Source: Micropruina glycogenica (GTDB taxonomy: Bacteria; Actinomycetota; Actinomycetes; Propionibacteriales; Propionibacteriaceae). Taken from it: a stretch of DNA of 64,000 nucleotides. The stretch is from assembly GCF_900289045.1 (NCBI RefSeq), contig NZ_LT985188.1:1860001-1924000 (forward strand). Reading direction: 5' to 3'. Below are positions 54,135 through 63,064 of the stretch, piece by piece (positions within the stretch are counted from its first letter, which is position 1; every line of letters starts with the position of its first letter). A model generated the notes under the pieces. That model did no database searches and was not told where the DNA came from. It saw only the letters and a program-made list of their open reading frames with translations. The position numbers and the translations under genes are program-made.

Positions 54135-55553
54135 TCAGAGCATGCCCTGCGCCTGCGTCAGCACCGACCGCAGCCTCGAGGTGATATCGGCGAACTCCGC
54201 CGGGCCTATGGTCAGCGGCGGCGACAGTTGCACCACCGGGTCGCCACGGTCGTCCGCGCGGCAGTACAACCCAGCGTCGAACAACGCCTTGCTCAAGAAG
54301 CCGCGCAGCAACCGCTCCGACTCCGCCTCGTTGAACGTCTCGCGGGTGGTCTTGTCTTTGACCAACTCGATGCCGTAGAAGTAGCCCGCCCCTCGCACGT
54401 CGCCCACGATCGGCAGGTCGAGCAGTGTTTCGAGCGACGCCCGGAAAGCCGGCGCGTTGGCGTGCACGTGGTCGTTCAAGCCCTCGCGCTCGAAGATGTC
54501 GAGGTTGGCCATCGCCACCGCCGCCGACACCGGGTGCCCGCCGAAGGTGTAGCCGTGCGGAAAGAACGTGGTGCCGTGCTTGAACGGCTCGAACAACCGG
54601 TCGGACGCGATCATCGCCCCGATTGGGCTGTACCCCGACGTCATGCCCTTGGCGCAGGTGATGATGTCGGGCTGGTAGCCGAAGTCGTCGCAGGCGAACA
54701 TCGAGCCGATGCGTCCGAACGCGCAGATCACCTCGTCGCTGACCAGCAGCACGTCGTATTCGTCGCAGATCTCGCGCACCCGCTGGAAGTAGCCCTTGGG
54801 CGGCGGAAAGCAGCCGCCCGAGTTCTGCACCGGTTCGAGAAACACCGCCGCCACCGTTTCAGGCCCCTCGAACTCGATCGCCTCGGCGATGCGGTCGGCG
54901 GCCCACAGGCCGAACGCCTCTTCGTCGTCGCGCAGGTGCTCGGGCGCGCGGTACTGGTTGGTGTTCGGCACCTTGAACGCGCCTGGCACCAGCGGCTCGA
55001 ACGGCGCCCGTGCGCCGGGAATGCCGGTGATCGACAGGGCGCCCTGCGGGGTGCCGTGGTAGGCGATCGAGCGGCTGATCACCTTGTGCTTACCCGGACG
55101 GCCGGTGAGCCGGTAGTATTGCTTGGCCAGCTTCCAGGCGGTCTCGACGGCTTCGCCGCCGCCGGTGGTGAAGAACACCCGGTTGAGGTCGCCCGGCGCA
55201 TACGCGGCCAACCGGTCGGCCAGCTCGATCGCGCGCGGGTGCGCGTAGCTCCAGAGCGGAAAGAACGCCAGCTCGCGGGCCTGCCGGGCGGCCGCCTCGG
55301 CGAGCTCGTCACGTCCGTGGCCCACCTGCACCACGAACAGTCCGGCCAGGCCGTCGATGTACTCGCGACCGTGGTCGTCGTAGATCAGGTGACCCTTGCC
55401 GCGCACGATGATCGGCACGTCCGCCCCTAGGCCGCCGGCCTGCACGGGCTCGAAGGTCGACTGCCGGGTGAAGTGCATCCACAGGTGGTCGCGCGCGGCC
55501 TCGGGGTAGGTCAGGCCGCTGCGCAGCGTGGTGGGTGCGGTGTCGATGCTCAT
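54135..55553 (-). CDS. Class III PLP-dependent aminotransferase (omega-aminotransferase type)
   Basis: The 472-residue protein matches the SpuC/putrescine and beta-alanine-pyruvate branch: HLIYDDHGREYIDGLAGLFV, TTGGGEAVETAWKLAKQYYR, VFLEPVQNSGGCFPPPKGYF, and the PLP lysine in ITCAKGMTSGYSPIGA. It moves an amino group from an omega-amino compound to pyruvate or a keto acid. The start overlaps the stop of the Lrp gene as ATGA, so the regulator is translated first. The exact amine is inference. Confidence 0.9.
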   Translation of the reverse strand: MSIDTAPTTLRSGLTYPEAARDHLWMHFTRQSTFEPVQAGGLGADVPIIVRGKGHLIYDDHGREYIDGLAGLFVVQVGHGRDELAEAAARQARELAFFPLWSYAHPRAIELADRLAAYAPGDLNRVFFTTGGGEAVETAWKLAKQYYRLTGRPGKHKVISRSIAYHGTPQGALSITGIPGARAPFEPLVPGAFKVPNTNQYRAPEHLRDDEEAFGLWAADRIAEAIEFEGPETVAAVFLEPVQNSGGCFPPPKGYFQRVREICDEYDVLLVSDEVICAFGRIGSMFACDDFGYQPDIITCAKGMTSGYSPIGAMIASDRLFEPFKHGTTFFPHGYTFGGHPVSAAVAMANLDIFEREGLNDHVHANAPAFRASLETLLDLPIVGDVRGAGYFYGIELVKDKTTRETFNEAESERLLRGFLSKALFDAGLYCRADDRGDPVVQLSPPLTIGPAEFADITSRLRSVLTQAQGML

Positions 55554-56035
55554 CTGGTTCCCCAGTCGTAGTGCTGTTTGTTGAGTCTCAGGTAGACGAA
55601 CGCCTCGACCGCCCAGACCCCCGCCAGCGCGCGAATGCGATCGTTGAGCAGCGTGAAGAGCTGATCGTCGTTTTCGCAGACCAGCTCGACGAGCACATCG
55701 AAAGCGCCGGCGGTGGTGACCACGTACGAGGCCTCGGGCAGTTCGGTGATCGCTGCGGCGAGGGCGGCCAAATCACCGGACGCCTTGATGCCCACCATCG
55801 CCTGGCGCCGGAACCCCACCTGCATCGGGTCCGTGACGGCGACGATCTGAATCACACCGGCCTCGCGCAGTCGCTGCACGCGCTGCCGGACGGCGGCCTC
55901 GCTCAGGCCGACCTCTTTCGCCATGGTGGCGTAGCTCTGCCGGCCGTCGGCCTGCAGCAACTCGATGAGGCGCCGCGACACCGCGTCCAATCCCGACGGC
56001 GAGTGTCGAGCGCCGTCGTCACTGAGGTTCGTCAT
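55550..56035 (-). CDS. Lrp/AsnC family transcriptional regulator
   Basis: The 161-residue protein has the N-terminal HTH (LDAVSRRLIELLQADGR, SYATMAKEVGLSEAAVRQRV) and the C-terminal RAM ligand-binding domain (ASYVVTTAGAFDVLVELVC). It precedes the aminotransferase gene with a 4-base overlap, so it likely senses the substrate or product. Three TGCTGA-N-TCAGC palindromes lie in its upstream region. Confidence 0.93.
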   Translation of the reverse strand: MTNLSDDGARHSPSGLDAVSRRLIELLQADGRQSYATMAKEVGLSEAAVRQRVQRLREAGVIQIVAVTDPMQVGFRRQAMVGIKASGDLAALAAAITELPEASYVVTTAGAFDVLVELVCENDDQLFTLLNDRIRALAGVWAVEAFVYLRLNKQHYDWGTR

Positions 56036-56079
56036 GCATCGATCCTTACTCGCGGCCAGCGCAGAAACAAGCGCAGTAC

Positions 56080-56172
56080 TGCTGAATCAGCCGTCACTAC
56101 AGCGTATAGGCGCTTTTTCCGAAGGTGTGGCGCTACCAAGGTGCTGAATCAGTAGATGATGCTGAGTCAGCA
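56080..56172. promoter_or_regulatory. Cluster of three TGCTGA-N-TCAGC palindromes upstream of the Lrp gene
   Basis: Sites lie at 56080-56091 (TGCTGAATCAGC), 56142-56152 (TGCTGAATCAG) and 56160-56172 (TGCTGAGTCAGCA, a perfect palindrome). Centres are about 62 and 18 bases apart. The third reaches the stop of the next gene. They are candidate binding sites for the adjacent Lrp-type regulator. Confidence 0.6.
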
Positions 56173-57168
56173 CTCCGGGCGGACGAGGTCTTGTGGCAGC
56201 ACCGCGCCGACCTGGCGGCGCAACTCATCCAGCACCTGCATCACGGCGATGGAGTCATCGAGGGTCATGCGGGGGCTCTCCGTCAGCCCCTGCGCCACGC
56301 AGCGCTCGACCTCACGCGCCTCGAAGTGCAAGCCCTGCGAGGTGCGCTGCGGCTCGAACGTCTCGAGCAGTTCGTGGCCACTGGAGTAGCGGCGCACTCG
56401 CGTCCAGTTGTAGAACGAGCCGTCGAGAACCAGGTAGCCGTCGGTGCCCGTCACCACGCCGCCGTTGGGGGCCGAGCAGCGCAGCGAGCATCGCCCGTGG
56501 CAATGGGCGCCGCCGGCGTGGGTCAGAATCATCGACACCTCGGCGTCGACGCCGCTATCGGTGAGCGTGCCGCGCGCCACCACGTCGGACGGCGGCCCGA
56601 GCAGGTCGAGCGCGAACGAGACGTTGTACACCCCAAGGTCGAGCAACGCACCCCCGGCCAGGGCCGGGTCGTTCAGCCGTGGCACATGGGTCAGCCTCTG
56701 GCTGTGGTCGGTGATCACCGCGCGCACGTCGCCCAGTGACCCGTCGGCGATGCGCTCGCGCACGAAGTCGGTGGACGGCAGAAACCGCGTCCACATCGCC
56801 TCCATCGCGAACACGCCTGCAGCCCGGGCGGCTTCGGCCACCCGCCGGGCCTCGGCAGCGGTGACCGTGAACGCCTTCTCGACCAGCACCGGCTTGCCGG
56901 CCTCGATGGCCAGCAGCGCGTGTTCGGCGTGGAGGTTGTGCGTGGTGTTGACGTAGACCACGTCGACCGTGGGGTCGTTCACCAAAGCGTCGTACCCCTC
57001 GTGTGCCGTCGCGATGCCGTACCGGTCGGCGAACTCGCGCGCCCGGCCACCGTCGCGGGCGCCTACCGCCTGCAGCGTGAAACCCTCGGTGCGCAGGTTG
57101 TCGGCGAAGCTGCCGGCCATTGCGCCGGCGCCGAGCAGGCCCCAGCGCAGCGCGTGCTCGTTGCCCAT
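56167..57168 (-). CDS. Gfo/Idh/MocA family oxidoreductase
   Basis: The 333-residue protein has an N-terminal Rossmann fold (RWGLLGAGAMAGSFADNL) with the family motif EKAFTVTAAEA (EKxxxxT/N) and a C-terminal alpha/beta domain with DLGVYNVSFALDLLG. Such enzymes oxidise or reduce sugars, inositols or related alcohols with NAD(P). The substrate is unknown. It starts 3 bases after the GNAT stop, so it is the last gene of the dxr-ispG cluster transcript. Confidence 0.9.
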   Translation of the reverse strand: MGNEHALRWGLLGAGAMAGSFADNLRTEGFTLQAVGARDGGRAREFADRYGIATAHEGYDALVNDPTVDVVYVNTTHNLHAEHALLAIEAGKPVLVEKAFTVTAAEARRVAEAARAAGVFAMEAMWTRFLPSTDFVRERIADGSLGDVRAVITDHSQRLTHVPRLNDPALAGGALLDLGVYNVSFALDLLGPPSDVVARGTLTDSGVDAEVSMILTHAGGAHCHGRCSLRCSAPNGGVVTGTDGYLVLDGSFYNWTRVRRYSSGHELLETFEPQRTSQGLHFEAREVERCVAQGLTESPRMTLDDSIAVMQVLDELRRQVGAVLPQDLVRPEC

Positions 57169-57171
57169 GGG

Positions 57172-58017
57172 TCAGTACAACACGGTGGCGAACTCGCCCG
57201 CCACGGTGAACCCGCAGCGCAGATAGGTGCGCACGGCGCGGGTGTTGAAGTCGTTGACGTAGAGCGACACCACCTCGTGGGTGTCGAGGATCTGCCGGGT
57301 GGCCTCGGCCATGGCCGGAGCCGCCAGCGCCCGCCCTCGCAGGTGCGGGGCCAGCCACACCCCCTGCACCTGGGCGATGCCGTCGCAGCTGATGCCGACG
57401 TCGGCCTTGAACACCACCTGGCCCTCGGTGACGATGCCGTAGGCACGGTTCGACCGCACGGTGGTTTCGCAGTGGGCGCGGTAGCCGGCCCGTCCACCAC
57501 CACCCAGGGGGTCGACGCCCACCTCTTCGGTGTACATGGCGACCGCAGCGGCGAAGTACGAGTCGAACTCGGCCATGGTGATCTGTCGCACCGGGGCGGG
57601 CGGCAGATCGGACAGCACCGACCGGGCCGCCATCAACGGTTGCCGCGGCCGCACCTCACGCTGCCCGGCGTAGCTGCGGCTACGCCGGCAGAGGTGACGG
57701 TGCAGCGCCAGCGTCACGCCCGACTCGCCCACCACCGCCTGGCACAGCCGGTTGGGGCCGATGGCGTCGGCGAAGGCGGCGATGGCGGCGTCGCGGTCGC
57801 GCTCGTCGCAGGTCGCGAACACTGGCGCCAGGTTCGAACCGGCGTGCAGCAGGTGCCGCGGTTCGGCGGCCGGCCAGCCGTACAGGGTGGCCGGCGAACC
57901 GGGCCAGAGCAGTCCGGCATCGATGCGTGAACTGACGAAGACGTTGGCCACCGGATTGGCGGCCAGCAGGGTGCGCACCAACGGCGCGTCGCGCGTGCCG
58001 AGTGCCCGCGCGCGCAT
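57172..58017 (-). CDS. GNAT acetyltransferase with DUF4081 N-terminus
   Basis: The 281-residue protein has an N-terminal DUF4081 domain (LGTRDAPLVRTLLAANPVAN, then FATCDERDRDAAIA) and a C-terminal GNAT domain with VQGVWLAPHLRGRALAAPAM and FNTRAVRTYLRCGF. This two-domain acetyltransferase is the standard neighbour of ispG in actinobacteria (as Rv2867c is of gcpE in Mycobacterium tuberculosis). It starts 12 bases after the ispG stop. The acetyl acceptor is unknown. Confidence 0.9.
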   Translation of the reverse strand: MRARALGTRDAPLVRTLLAANPVANVFVSSRIDAGLLWPGSPATLYGWPAAEPRHLLHAGSNLAPVFATCDERDRDAAIAAFADAIGPNRLCQAVVGESGVTLALHRHLCRRSRSYAGQREVRPRQPLMAARSVLSDLPPAPVRQITMAEFDSYFAAAVAMYTEEVGVDPLGGGGRAGYRAHCETTVRSNRAYGIVTEGQVVFKADVGISCDGIAQVQGVWLAPHLRGRALAAPAMAEATRQILDTHEVVSLYVNDFNTRAVRTYLRCGFTVAGEFATVLY

Positions 58018-58029
58018 GGACGGTACTGC

Positions 58030-59181
58030 TCAGCTCACCGAGACCAACGGAGCACCCTCGGGCGACCCTTCGGGGGCCTCCTCGGCGATGCGGTTGGCCT
58101 CGGCGATCAACGTTTCGACGATCTGGTCTTCGGGCACGGTCTTGATCACCTTGCCCTTGACGAAGATCTGGCCCTTGCCGTTGCCGGACGCCACCCCCAG
58201 GTCGGCCTCGCGGGCCTCACCGGGACCGTTGACGACGCAGCCCATCACCGCCACGCGCAGCGGCACCTTGAGGCCCTCCAAACCCTTGGTGACGTTCTCG
58301 GCGAGGGTGTAGACGTCGACCTGGGCGCGTCCGCACGAGGGGCACGACACGATTTCGAGCTGGCGGGGCCGCAGGTTCAGCGATTCGAGAATCTTGATGC
58401 CGACCTTGACCTCTTTGGCCGGCGGGGCCGACAGCGACACCCGAATGGTGTCACCGATGCCCTTGCTGAGCAGCGCGCCGAACGCGACGGCCGACTTGAT
58501 CGTGCCCTGAAAGCTGGGCCCGGCCTCGGTGACCCCGAGGTGCAGGGGGTAGTCGCAGGCGTCCGAGAGCAGTTCGTAGGCGCGCACCATGACCACCGGG
58601 TCGTGGTGCTTGACCGAGATCTTGAAGTCGCGAAAGCCGTGCTCTTCGAACAGGGACGCCTCCCACAGCGCCGATTCGACCAGCGCCTCGGGGGTGGGGG
58701 CGCCGTACTTGTCCATGATGCGCTTGTCGAGCGAGCCGGCGTTGACGCCGATGCGAATCGACACCCCGGCGTCGGTGGCCGCCTGGGCGATGCCCTTCAC
58801 CTGGTCGTCGAACTGGCGAATGTTGCCCGGGTTCACCCGCACCGCGGCGCAGCCGGCGTCGATCGCGGCGTAGACGTACTTGGGCTGGAAGTGAATGTCG
58901 GCGATGACCGGAATCTGGCTCTTCTTGGCGATGATGTGCAGCACGTCGGCGTCGTCCTGACTGGGTACGGCGACGCGCACGATGTCGCAGCCGGTGGCGG
59001 TCAGTTCGGCGATCTGCTGCAGGGTGCCGTTGATGTCGGTGGTCTTGGTGGTGGTCATCGACTGCACCGAAATGGGCGCGTCGCCACCCACCAGCACCTT
59101 GCCCACCTTGATCTGCCGGGTCGGACGGCGCGGCGCCAGCACGGGCGGCGGGGCGGCGGGCATGCCGAGGTTGACGGTCAT
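58030..59181 (-). CDS. ispG: 4-hydroxy-3-methylbut-2-enyl-diphosphate synthase
   Basis: IspG is the [4Fe-4S] enzyme that reduces methylerythritol cyclodiphosphate to HMBPP, the next-to-last step of the MEP isoprenoid pathway. The ATG at 59181, after GAGGAG, gives 383 residues. [17 protein letters not shown] opens the TIM barrel, and the cluster cysteines lie in SCPSCGRAQ and [12 protein letters not shown] longer upstream frame is arginine-rich and overlaps other coding DNA. dxr, the first committed step of the pathway, lies in the same cluster. Confidence 0.96.
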   Translation of the reverse strand: MTVNLGMPAAPPPVLAPRRPTRQIKVGKVLVGGDAPISVQSMTTTKTTDINGTLQQIAELTATGCDIVRVAVPSQDDADVLHIIAKKSQIPVIADIHFQPKYVYAAIDAGCAAVRVNPGNIRQFDDQVKGIAQAATDAGVSIRIGVNAGSLDKRIMDKYGAPTPEALVESALWEASLFEEHGFRDFKISVKHHDPVVMVRAYELLSDACDYPLHLGVTEAGPSFQGTIKSAVAFGALLSKGIGDTIRVSLSAPPAKEVKVGIKILESLNLRPRQLEIVSCPSCGRAQVDVYTLAENVTKGLEGLKVPLRVAVMGCVVNGPGEAREADLGVASGNGKGQIFVKGKVIKTVPEDQIVETLIAEANRIAEEAPEGSPEGAPLVSVS

Positions 59182-59291
59182 GGACTCCTCGTTCGTCAAC
59201 GGGTCAGCGGTACGGACGACCGCCGTCAGACAGACTACTCGTGCAGGTCGAGTCGCAGTGTTTGGCCACCCCACGCCGGGCAACCTCCGGC

Positions 59292-60509
59292 TCAGGCGCG
59301 CAGGGACGCCAAGTACTCGCCGATGCGTACGATGGCCTCGGTGAGCACCGCCTCGTCGGGCAGGGTGACCAGCCGAAAGTGGTCGGGTTCGGGCCAGTTG
59401 AAACCGCGGCCGTGGGTGACCAGCAGCTTCTTGCTGCGCAGCAGGTCGATCACGAACGCCTGGTCGTCGTCGATCGGGTACACGGACGGGTCGAGCTTGG
59501 GGAAGCAGTACAGGGCCCCCTCGGGCTCGACGCAGCTCACGCCGGGAATCTCGTTGAGCAGTCGCCACGCGAGCTTCGACTGCTCGTAGAAGCGTCCGCC
59601 GGGCACGATCAGCTCGTTCACCGACTGGTAGCCGCCCAGCGCGGTCTGAATGGCGTGCTGGGCGGGCACGTTCGAACACATGCGCATGTTGGCCAGCAGG
59701 GTGAGGCCTTCGAGAAAGTCGCCGGCCAGGTGGCGCGGGCCCGAGATCATCACCCAACCGGCCCGGTAGCCGCACACCCGGTAGGCCTTCGACAGGCCCG
59801 AGAAGGTGAGGCACAGCACGTCCTCGCCGGCGAAGGTGGCCGCGTGGTGGTGCACCGCGTCGTCGAAGATGATCTTCTCGTAGATCTCGTCGGCCATCAC
59901 CACCAGGTCGTGGCGGCGGGCCATGTCGACCAGGCCCTTGACGGTCTCTTCGCTGTACACCGCGCCGGTGGGGTTGTTGGGGTTGATGATCACCAGCGCG
60001 TGGGTCTTGTCGGTGATCTTGGCCTCGATCTCGGCGAGGTCGGGGTTCCAGCCGTTGCTCTCGTCGCAGAGGTAGTGCACAGGGGTGCCGCCGCACAGCG
60101 TGACCGCGCCCGTCCAGAGCGGGTAGTCGGGCGCGGGCACCAGAATCTCGTTGCCGTCGTCGATGAAGGTCTGCAGCACCAGCATGATGAGCTCAGACAC
60201 GCCGTTGCCGATGAACACGTCGTCGACAGTCGTCTGGGTGAGCCCCTTGGCCTGGTAGTACTGCGCCACCGCGGTACGCGCGGAGTAGATGCCGCGTGAG
60301 TCCGAGTAGCCCTGCGAGTGGGGCAGGTGGTGGCTGATGTCGGCCACGATCGCCTCGGGGGCTTCGAACCCGAACGGCGCTGTGTTGCCGATGTTGAGCT
60401 TGAGAATCTTGTGGCCCTCGGCTTCGAGCCGCTGCGCTTCGACCAGAATCGGACCCCGCACGTCGTAGCGGACGTGCTGCAACTTCTTCGACTGGACGAT
60501 GCGGCGCAT
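59292..60509 (-). CDS. Alanine/glutamate-pyruvate-type aminotransferase (AlaA-like)
   Basis: The 405-residue class I aminotransferase starts [20 protein letters not shown] and carries [29 protein letters not shown] and the PLP lysine in [18 protein letters not shown], which places it with E. coli AlaA and its actinobacterial relatives. It likely makes alanine from pyruvate and glutamate. It lies 110 bases upstream of ispG and 24 bases after the glycosyltransferase, inside a cluster where it is not usually found. Confidence 0.92.
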   Translation of the reverse strand: MRRIVQSKKLQHVRYDVRGPILVEAQRLEAEGHKILKLNIGNTAPFGFEAPEAIVADISHHLPHSQGYSDSRGIYSARTAVAQYYQAKGLTQTTVDDVFIGNGVSELIMLVLQTFIDDGNEILVPAPDYPLWTGAVTLCGGTPVHYLCDESNGWNPDLAEIEAKITDKTHALVIINPNNPTGAVYSEETVKGLVDMARRHDLVVMADEIYEKIIFDDAVHHHAATFAGEDVLCLTFSGLSKAYRVCGYRAGWVMISGPRHLAGDFLEGLTLLANMRMCSNVPAQHAIQTALGGYQSVNELIVPGGRFYEQSKLAWRLLNEIPGVSCVEPEGALYCFPKLDPSVYPIDDDQAFVIDLLRSKKLLVTHGRGFNWPEPDHFRLVTLPDEAVLTEAIVRIGEYLASLRA

Positions 60510-60533
60510 GGGCCTCAGTCTGTCACCGGCCGA

Positions 60534-61775
60534 TCAGGGTGCGCACATCGTGCGGTTAAGCTCGGCCAGCGTGGCGGCCGTGCCGTCGGCGGTGCGGGCC
60601 TGCTCGCCGACCCGCTGCGCCCGCTCGTCGTGATCGCCGCTGGTGAGCGCGGTGAGCAGCCCCGCCAGCCGCACCTGCGACAGCTTGGGCAGCCGGACGG
60701 GTGCGGGGCCGACCCCCAGCACGTGCAGGCGGTGGGCGTGGTAGTACTGGTCGAACACTGCGGGCACCGCCACCGACGGCACGCCTGCGCGCAGGGCGGC
60801 GGCCGTGGTGCCCGCTCCCCCGTGATGAATCACACCGGCCAGCCGCGGGAACAGCGCGTCGTGCGGTGCAGGGCGGATCGTGCAGACCAGGTCGTCGATC
60901 ACGCCCGGCTGGGTGCCGGGCACGGCGGGGGTGAGCACCCTGCGCCCGGCCTGGCGGGCGGCGTCAACGATCAGCTGCAGCCACCGTTGCCCGCCGGCGT
61001 CGTTGAGGCTGCCCAATCCGACGTAGACGGGGCGGGGCCCGGCTGCGAGAAAGGCCGCGAGCGGGTCGGGTGGCGTCCATGAGCCATCAAGCGCCGGACG
61101 AATCGCCGCCGTCTGCACCACACCGCCCGGCCAGTCGCGGGCGGTGGGCACCAACACCCGATCGACCGCCAGCCAGAGCGCGTCCTCGGCCTGCTGCGCG
61201 CTTGTGGGCAGCCCGTGCCGGGCGCGAAACACCGCCGACGTCGCCTGCGACAGCCCCGACACCTGCCGCCAGTACCAATCGGTGAAGGCCCGGTCAGCCC
61301 GCGGACGACCCCAGAACCGACGTCCTTCGAGATGGCTCTCGCGCTCGGCGGTGGGCAGCACCGCGGTGTGCAACACCGTCGCCACACGCACCCCGCGCTG
61401 CTGCGCCAGAGCCAACGCGGCGTCGCGCGAGGCGACCCCGGTGACGACCGATGAACCCGGCGGCACCTCGTCGAGCGCGTCGGCCAGTGGTTGGGCCAAC
61501 CCGGCCAGCCAACGACGCAACAGCAGCGGTTGCGCCAGCGGCGTGCGAAAGGCGAGCTGCCCCAGCCAACCGCGGCTCATCCGCTCCATGTGGTGCAGGG
61601 CCGAACCGATACCCCGAAACCCGGCACCGTGGCCGCGCACCAGGTCGGCGTACTCGTCGATGGCCACCACCGTTGCGGCACGGCCGCCGGCCGCGACCGC
61701 GCCGGCCAGAATCGCCAACGGCTCGACGTCACCGCGCGAGCCGACCGCCACGAAGGTGACCGGGCCGCCCAGCAT
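60534..61775 (-). CDS. MGT/YjiC-type glycosyltransferase (GT1)
   Basis: The ATG at 61775 gives 413 residues of a GT-B enzyme. The N-terminal half has VTFVAVGSRGDVEPLAILA, as in sterol and macrolide glycosyltransferases, and the donor-binding half has VYVGLGSLND and the HHGGAGTTAAALRAGVPSVA motif. It transfers a sugar from a nucleotide sugar to a small acceptor; neither is known. Its ATG overlaps the rseP stop by one base (TGATG), so it is coupled to a protease gene. Confidence 0.88.
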   Translation of the reverse strand: MLGGPVTFVAVGSRGDVEPLAILAGAVAAGGRAATVVAIDEYADLVRGHGAGFRGIGSALHHMERMSRGWLGQLAFRTPLAQPLLLRRWLAGLAQPLADALDEVPPGSSVVTGVASRDAALALAQQRGVRVATVLHTAVLPTAERESHLEGRRFWGRPRADRAFTDWYWRQVSGLSQATSAVFRARHGLPTSAQQAEDALWLAVDRVLVPTARDWPGGVVQTAAIRPALDGSWTPPDPLAAFLAAGPRPVYVGLGSLNDAGGQRWLQLIVDAARQAGRRVLTPAVPGTQPGVIDDLVCTIRPAPHDALFPRLAGVIHHGGAGTTAAALRAGVPSVAVPAVFDQYYHAHRLHVLGVGPAPVRLPKLSQVRLAGLLTALTSGDHDERAQRVGEQARTADGTAATLAELNRTMCAP

Positions 61776-63064
61776 CAGAACAACTGCATCGGGCTGACGA
61801 TGTCGGCCACGATCAACGCCCCGCCGCTGATGATCAAGAAGCCCATCACCGCATACGCCACCGGCAACAGCTTCGCGGTGTCGAAATGACCGGGGTCGGG
61901 CCGGTGGAACAGCTTCGCCCAGCCGCGGCGGGCCGACTCCCACAACGCGCCGGCGATGTGGCCGCCGTCCAGCGGGGGCAGCGGCACGAAGTTGAACAGG
62001 GCCAGAAACAGGTTCACCGCCGCGAGCAGCGAGCCGAACAGCACCAGCTTGTCGGTCACGGTGATCGCGTCGCTGGCCACCACCTCACCCGCCGCGCGGC
62101 TGGCACCGACGATGCTGAGCGGGCCGTAGATGTCGCGCGGCTTGCCCTGCACCAGGTCGGCGACCACGTTGTACACCTTCACCGGAAACTGCGTGATGGC
62201 CACCAGGCTCTGCACGCTCATCGTGTACATCTGCTGCACGGTCTCGACCGGCCCGCCCTTCACCAGCACCGAGGTGGGGGTGATGCCGAACCAGCCGGCG
62301 GCGATGCGCTTGCTGGGGTCGAGCTGGTCGGGCACGCCGCTGATCACGGTGTTGACGGGCGTGAGCGCGACCCGCTGCCCGCCCCGCTCGACCACGACGC
62401 GCGCCTCGCCGGTGAGGTTGGCCCTGATCAGGCCCTGCAACTGGGCGTAGTCGGTGATCGCGGTGCCGTTGAACTCGACGATGGTGTCGCCGGGCTGAAT
62501 GCCCGACGCGGCGGCCGGGGTGTCGGGGGTGACGCACGGGGTGTCGGCGGGCTGGTTCTCGCGCACGATGCACTGCTGAACCGCAGCGACCGTGGGCTGG
62601 GCCTGCCACTGGCCGTGCAGGCCGAGAATCGCCCAGAAGATCACGAACGCAATCAGCACGTTCATCATGGGCCCGCCGGCCATCACGATGAGCTTCTGCC
62701 AGGTCTTCTTCTGGTAGAACAGCCGCTCGTTGGCCACATCGTCGGGGGTGATCGTCTCCCACTCATAGGCCCGCGCTCCCTCGGCAAACTGAGCCAGCCG
62801 GCCCGGCGGCTTGCGGCTCGCCCTGGCCGGCGGGTACATGCCGAGCAGCCGGACGAACCCGCCCAGCGGAATCCACTTGATGCCGTACTCGGTCTCGCCA
62901 CGGGTGGTCGACCAGATGGTGGGGCCGAAGCCGACGAAGTACTGCGGCACCCGCACGCCGAACCGCTTGGCCGGCACCATGTGCCCGATCTCGTGCAGCG
63001 CGATCGACAGCAGAATGAAGCCGAAGAACACGATCGCGAAGATCACGGTGACAAGGGCGTTCAT
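61775..63064 (-). CDS. rseP: Site-2 intramembrane metalloprotease (RseP/Rip1 family)
   Basis: The 429-residue protein is a site-2 protease, which cuts membrane-bound anti-sigma factors and other membrane proteins. The zinc-binding HEIGH is in the first membrane segment ([18 protein letters not shown]), a PDZ domain with [15 protein letters not shown] is in the middle, and the second motif [14 protein letters not shown] is near the end. It is placed between dxr and ispG as in mycobacteria (Rip1, Rv2869c). The start overlaps the dxr stop as ATGA. Confidence 0.95.
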   Translation of the reverse strand: MNALVTVIFAIVFFGFILLSIALHEIGHMVPAKRFGVRVPQYFVGFGPTIWSTTRGETEYGIKWIPLGGFVRLLGMYPPARASRKPPGRLAQFAEGARAYEWETITPDDVANERLFYQKKTWQKLIVMAGGPMMNVLIAFVIFWAILGLHGQWQAQPTVAAVQQCIVRENQPADTPCVTPDTPAAASGIQPGDTIVEFNGTAITDYAQLQGLIRANLTGEARVVVERGGQRVALTPVNTVISGVPDQLDPSKRIAAGWFGITPTSVLVKGGPVETVQQMYTMSVQSLVAITQFPVKVYNVVADLVQGKPRDIYGPLSIVGASRAAGEVVASDAITVTDKLVLFGSLLAAVNLFLALFNFVPLPPLDGGHIAGALWESARRGWAKLFHRPDPGHFDTAKLLPVAYAVMGFLIISGGALIVADIVSPMQLF

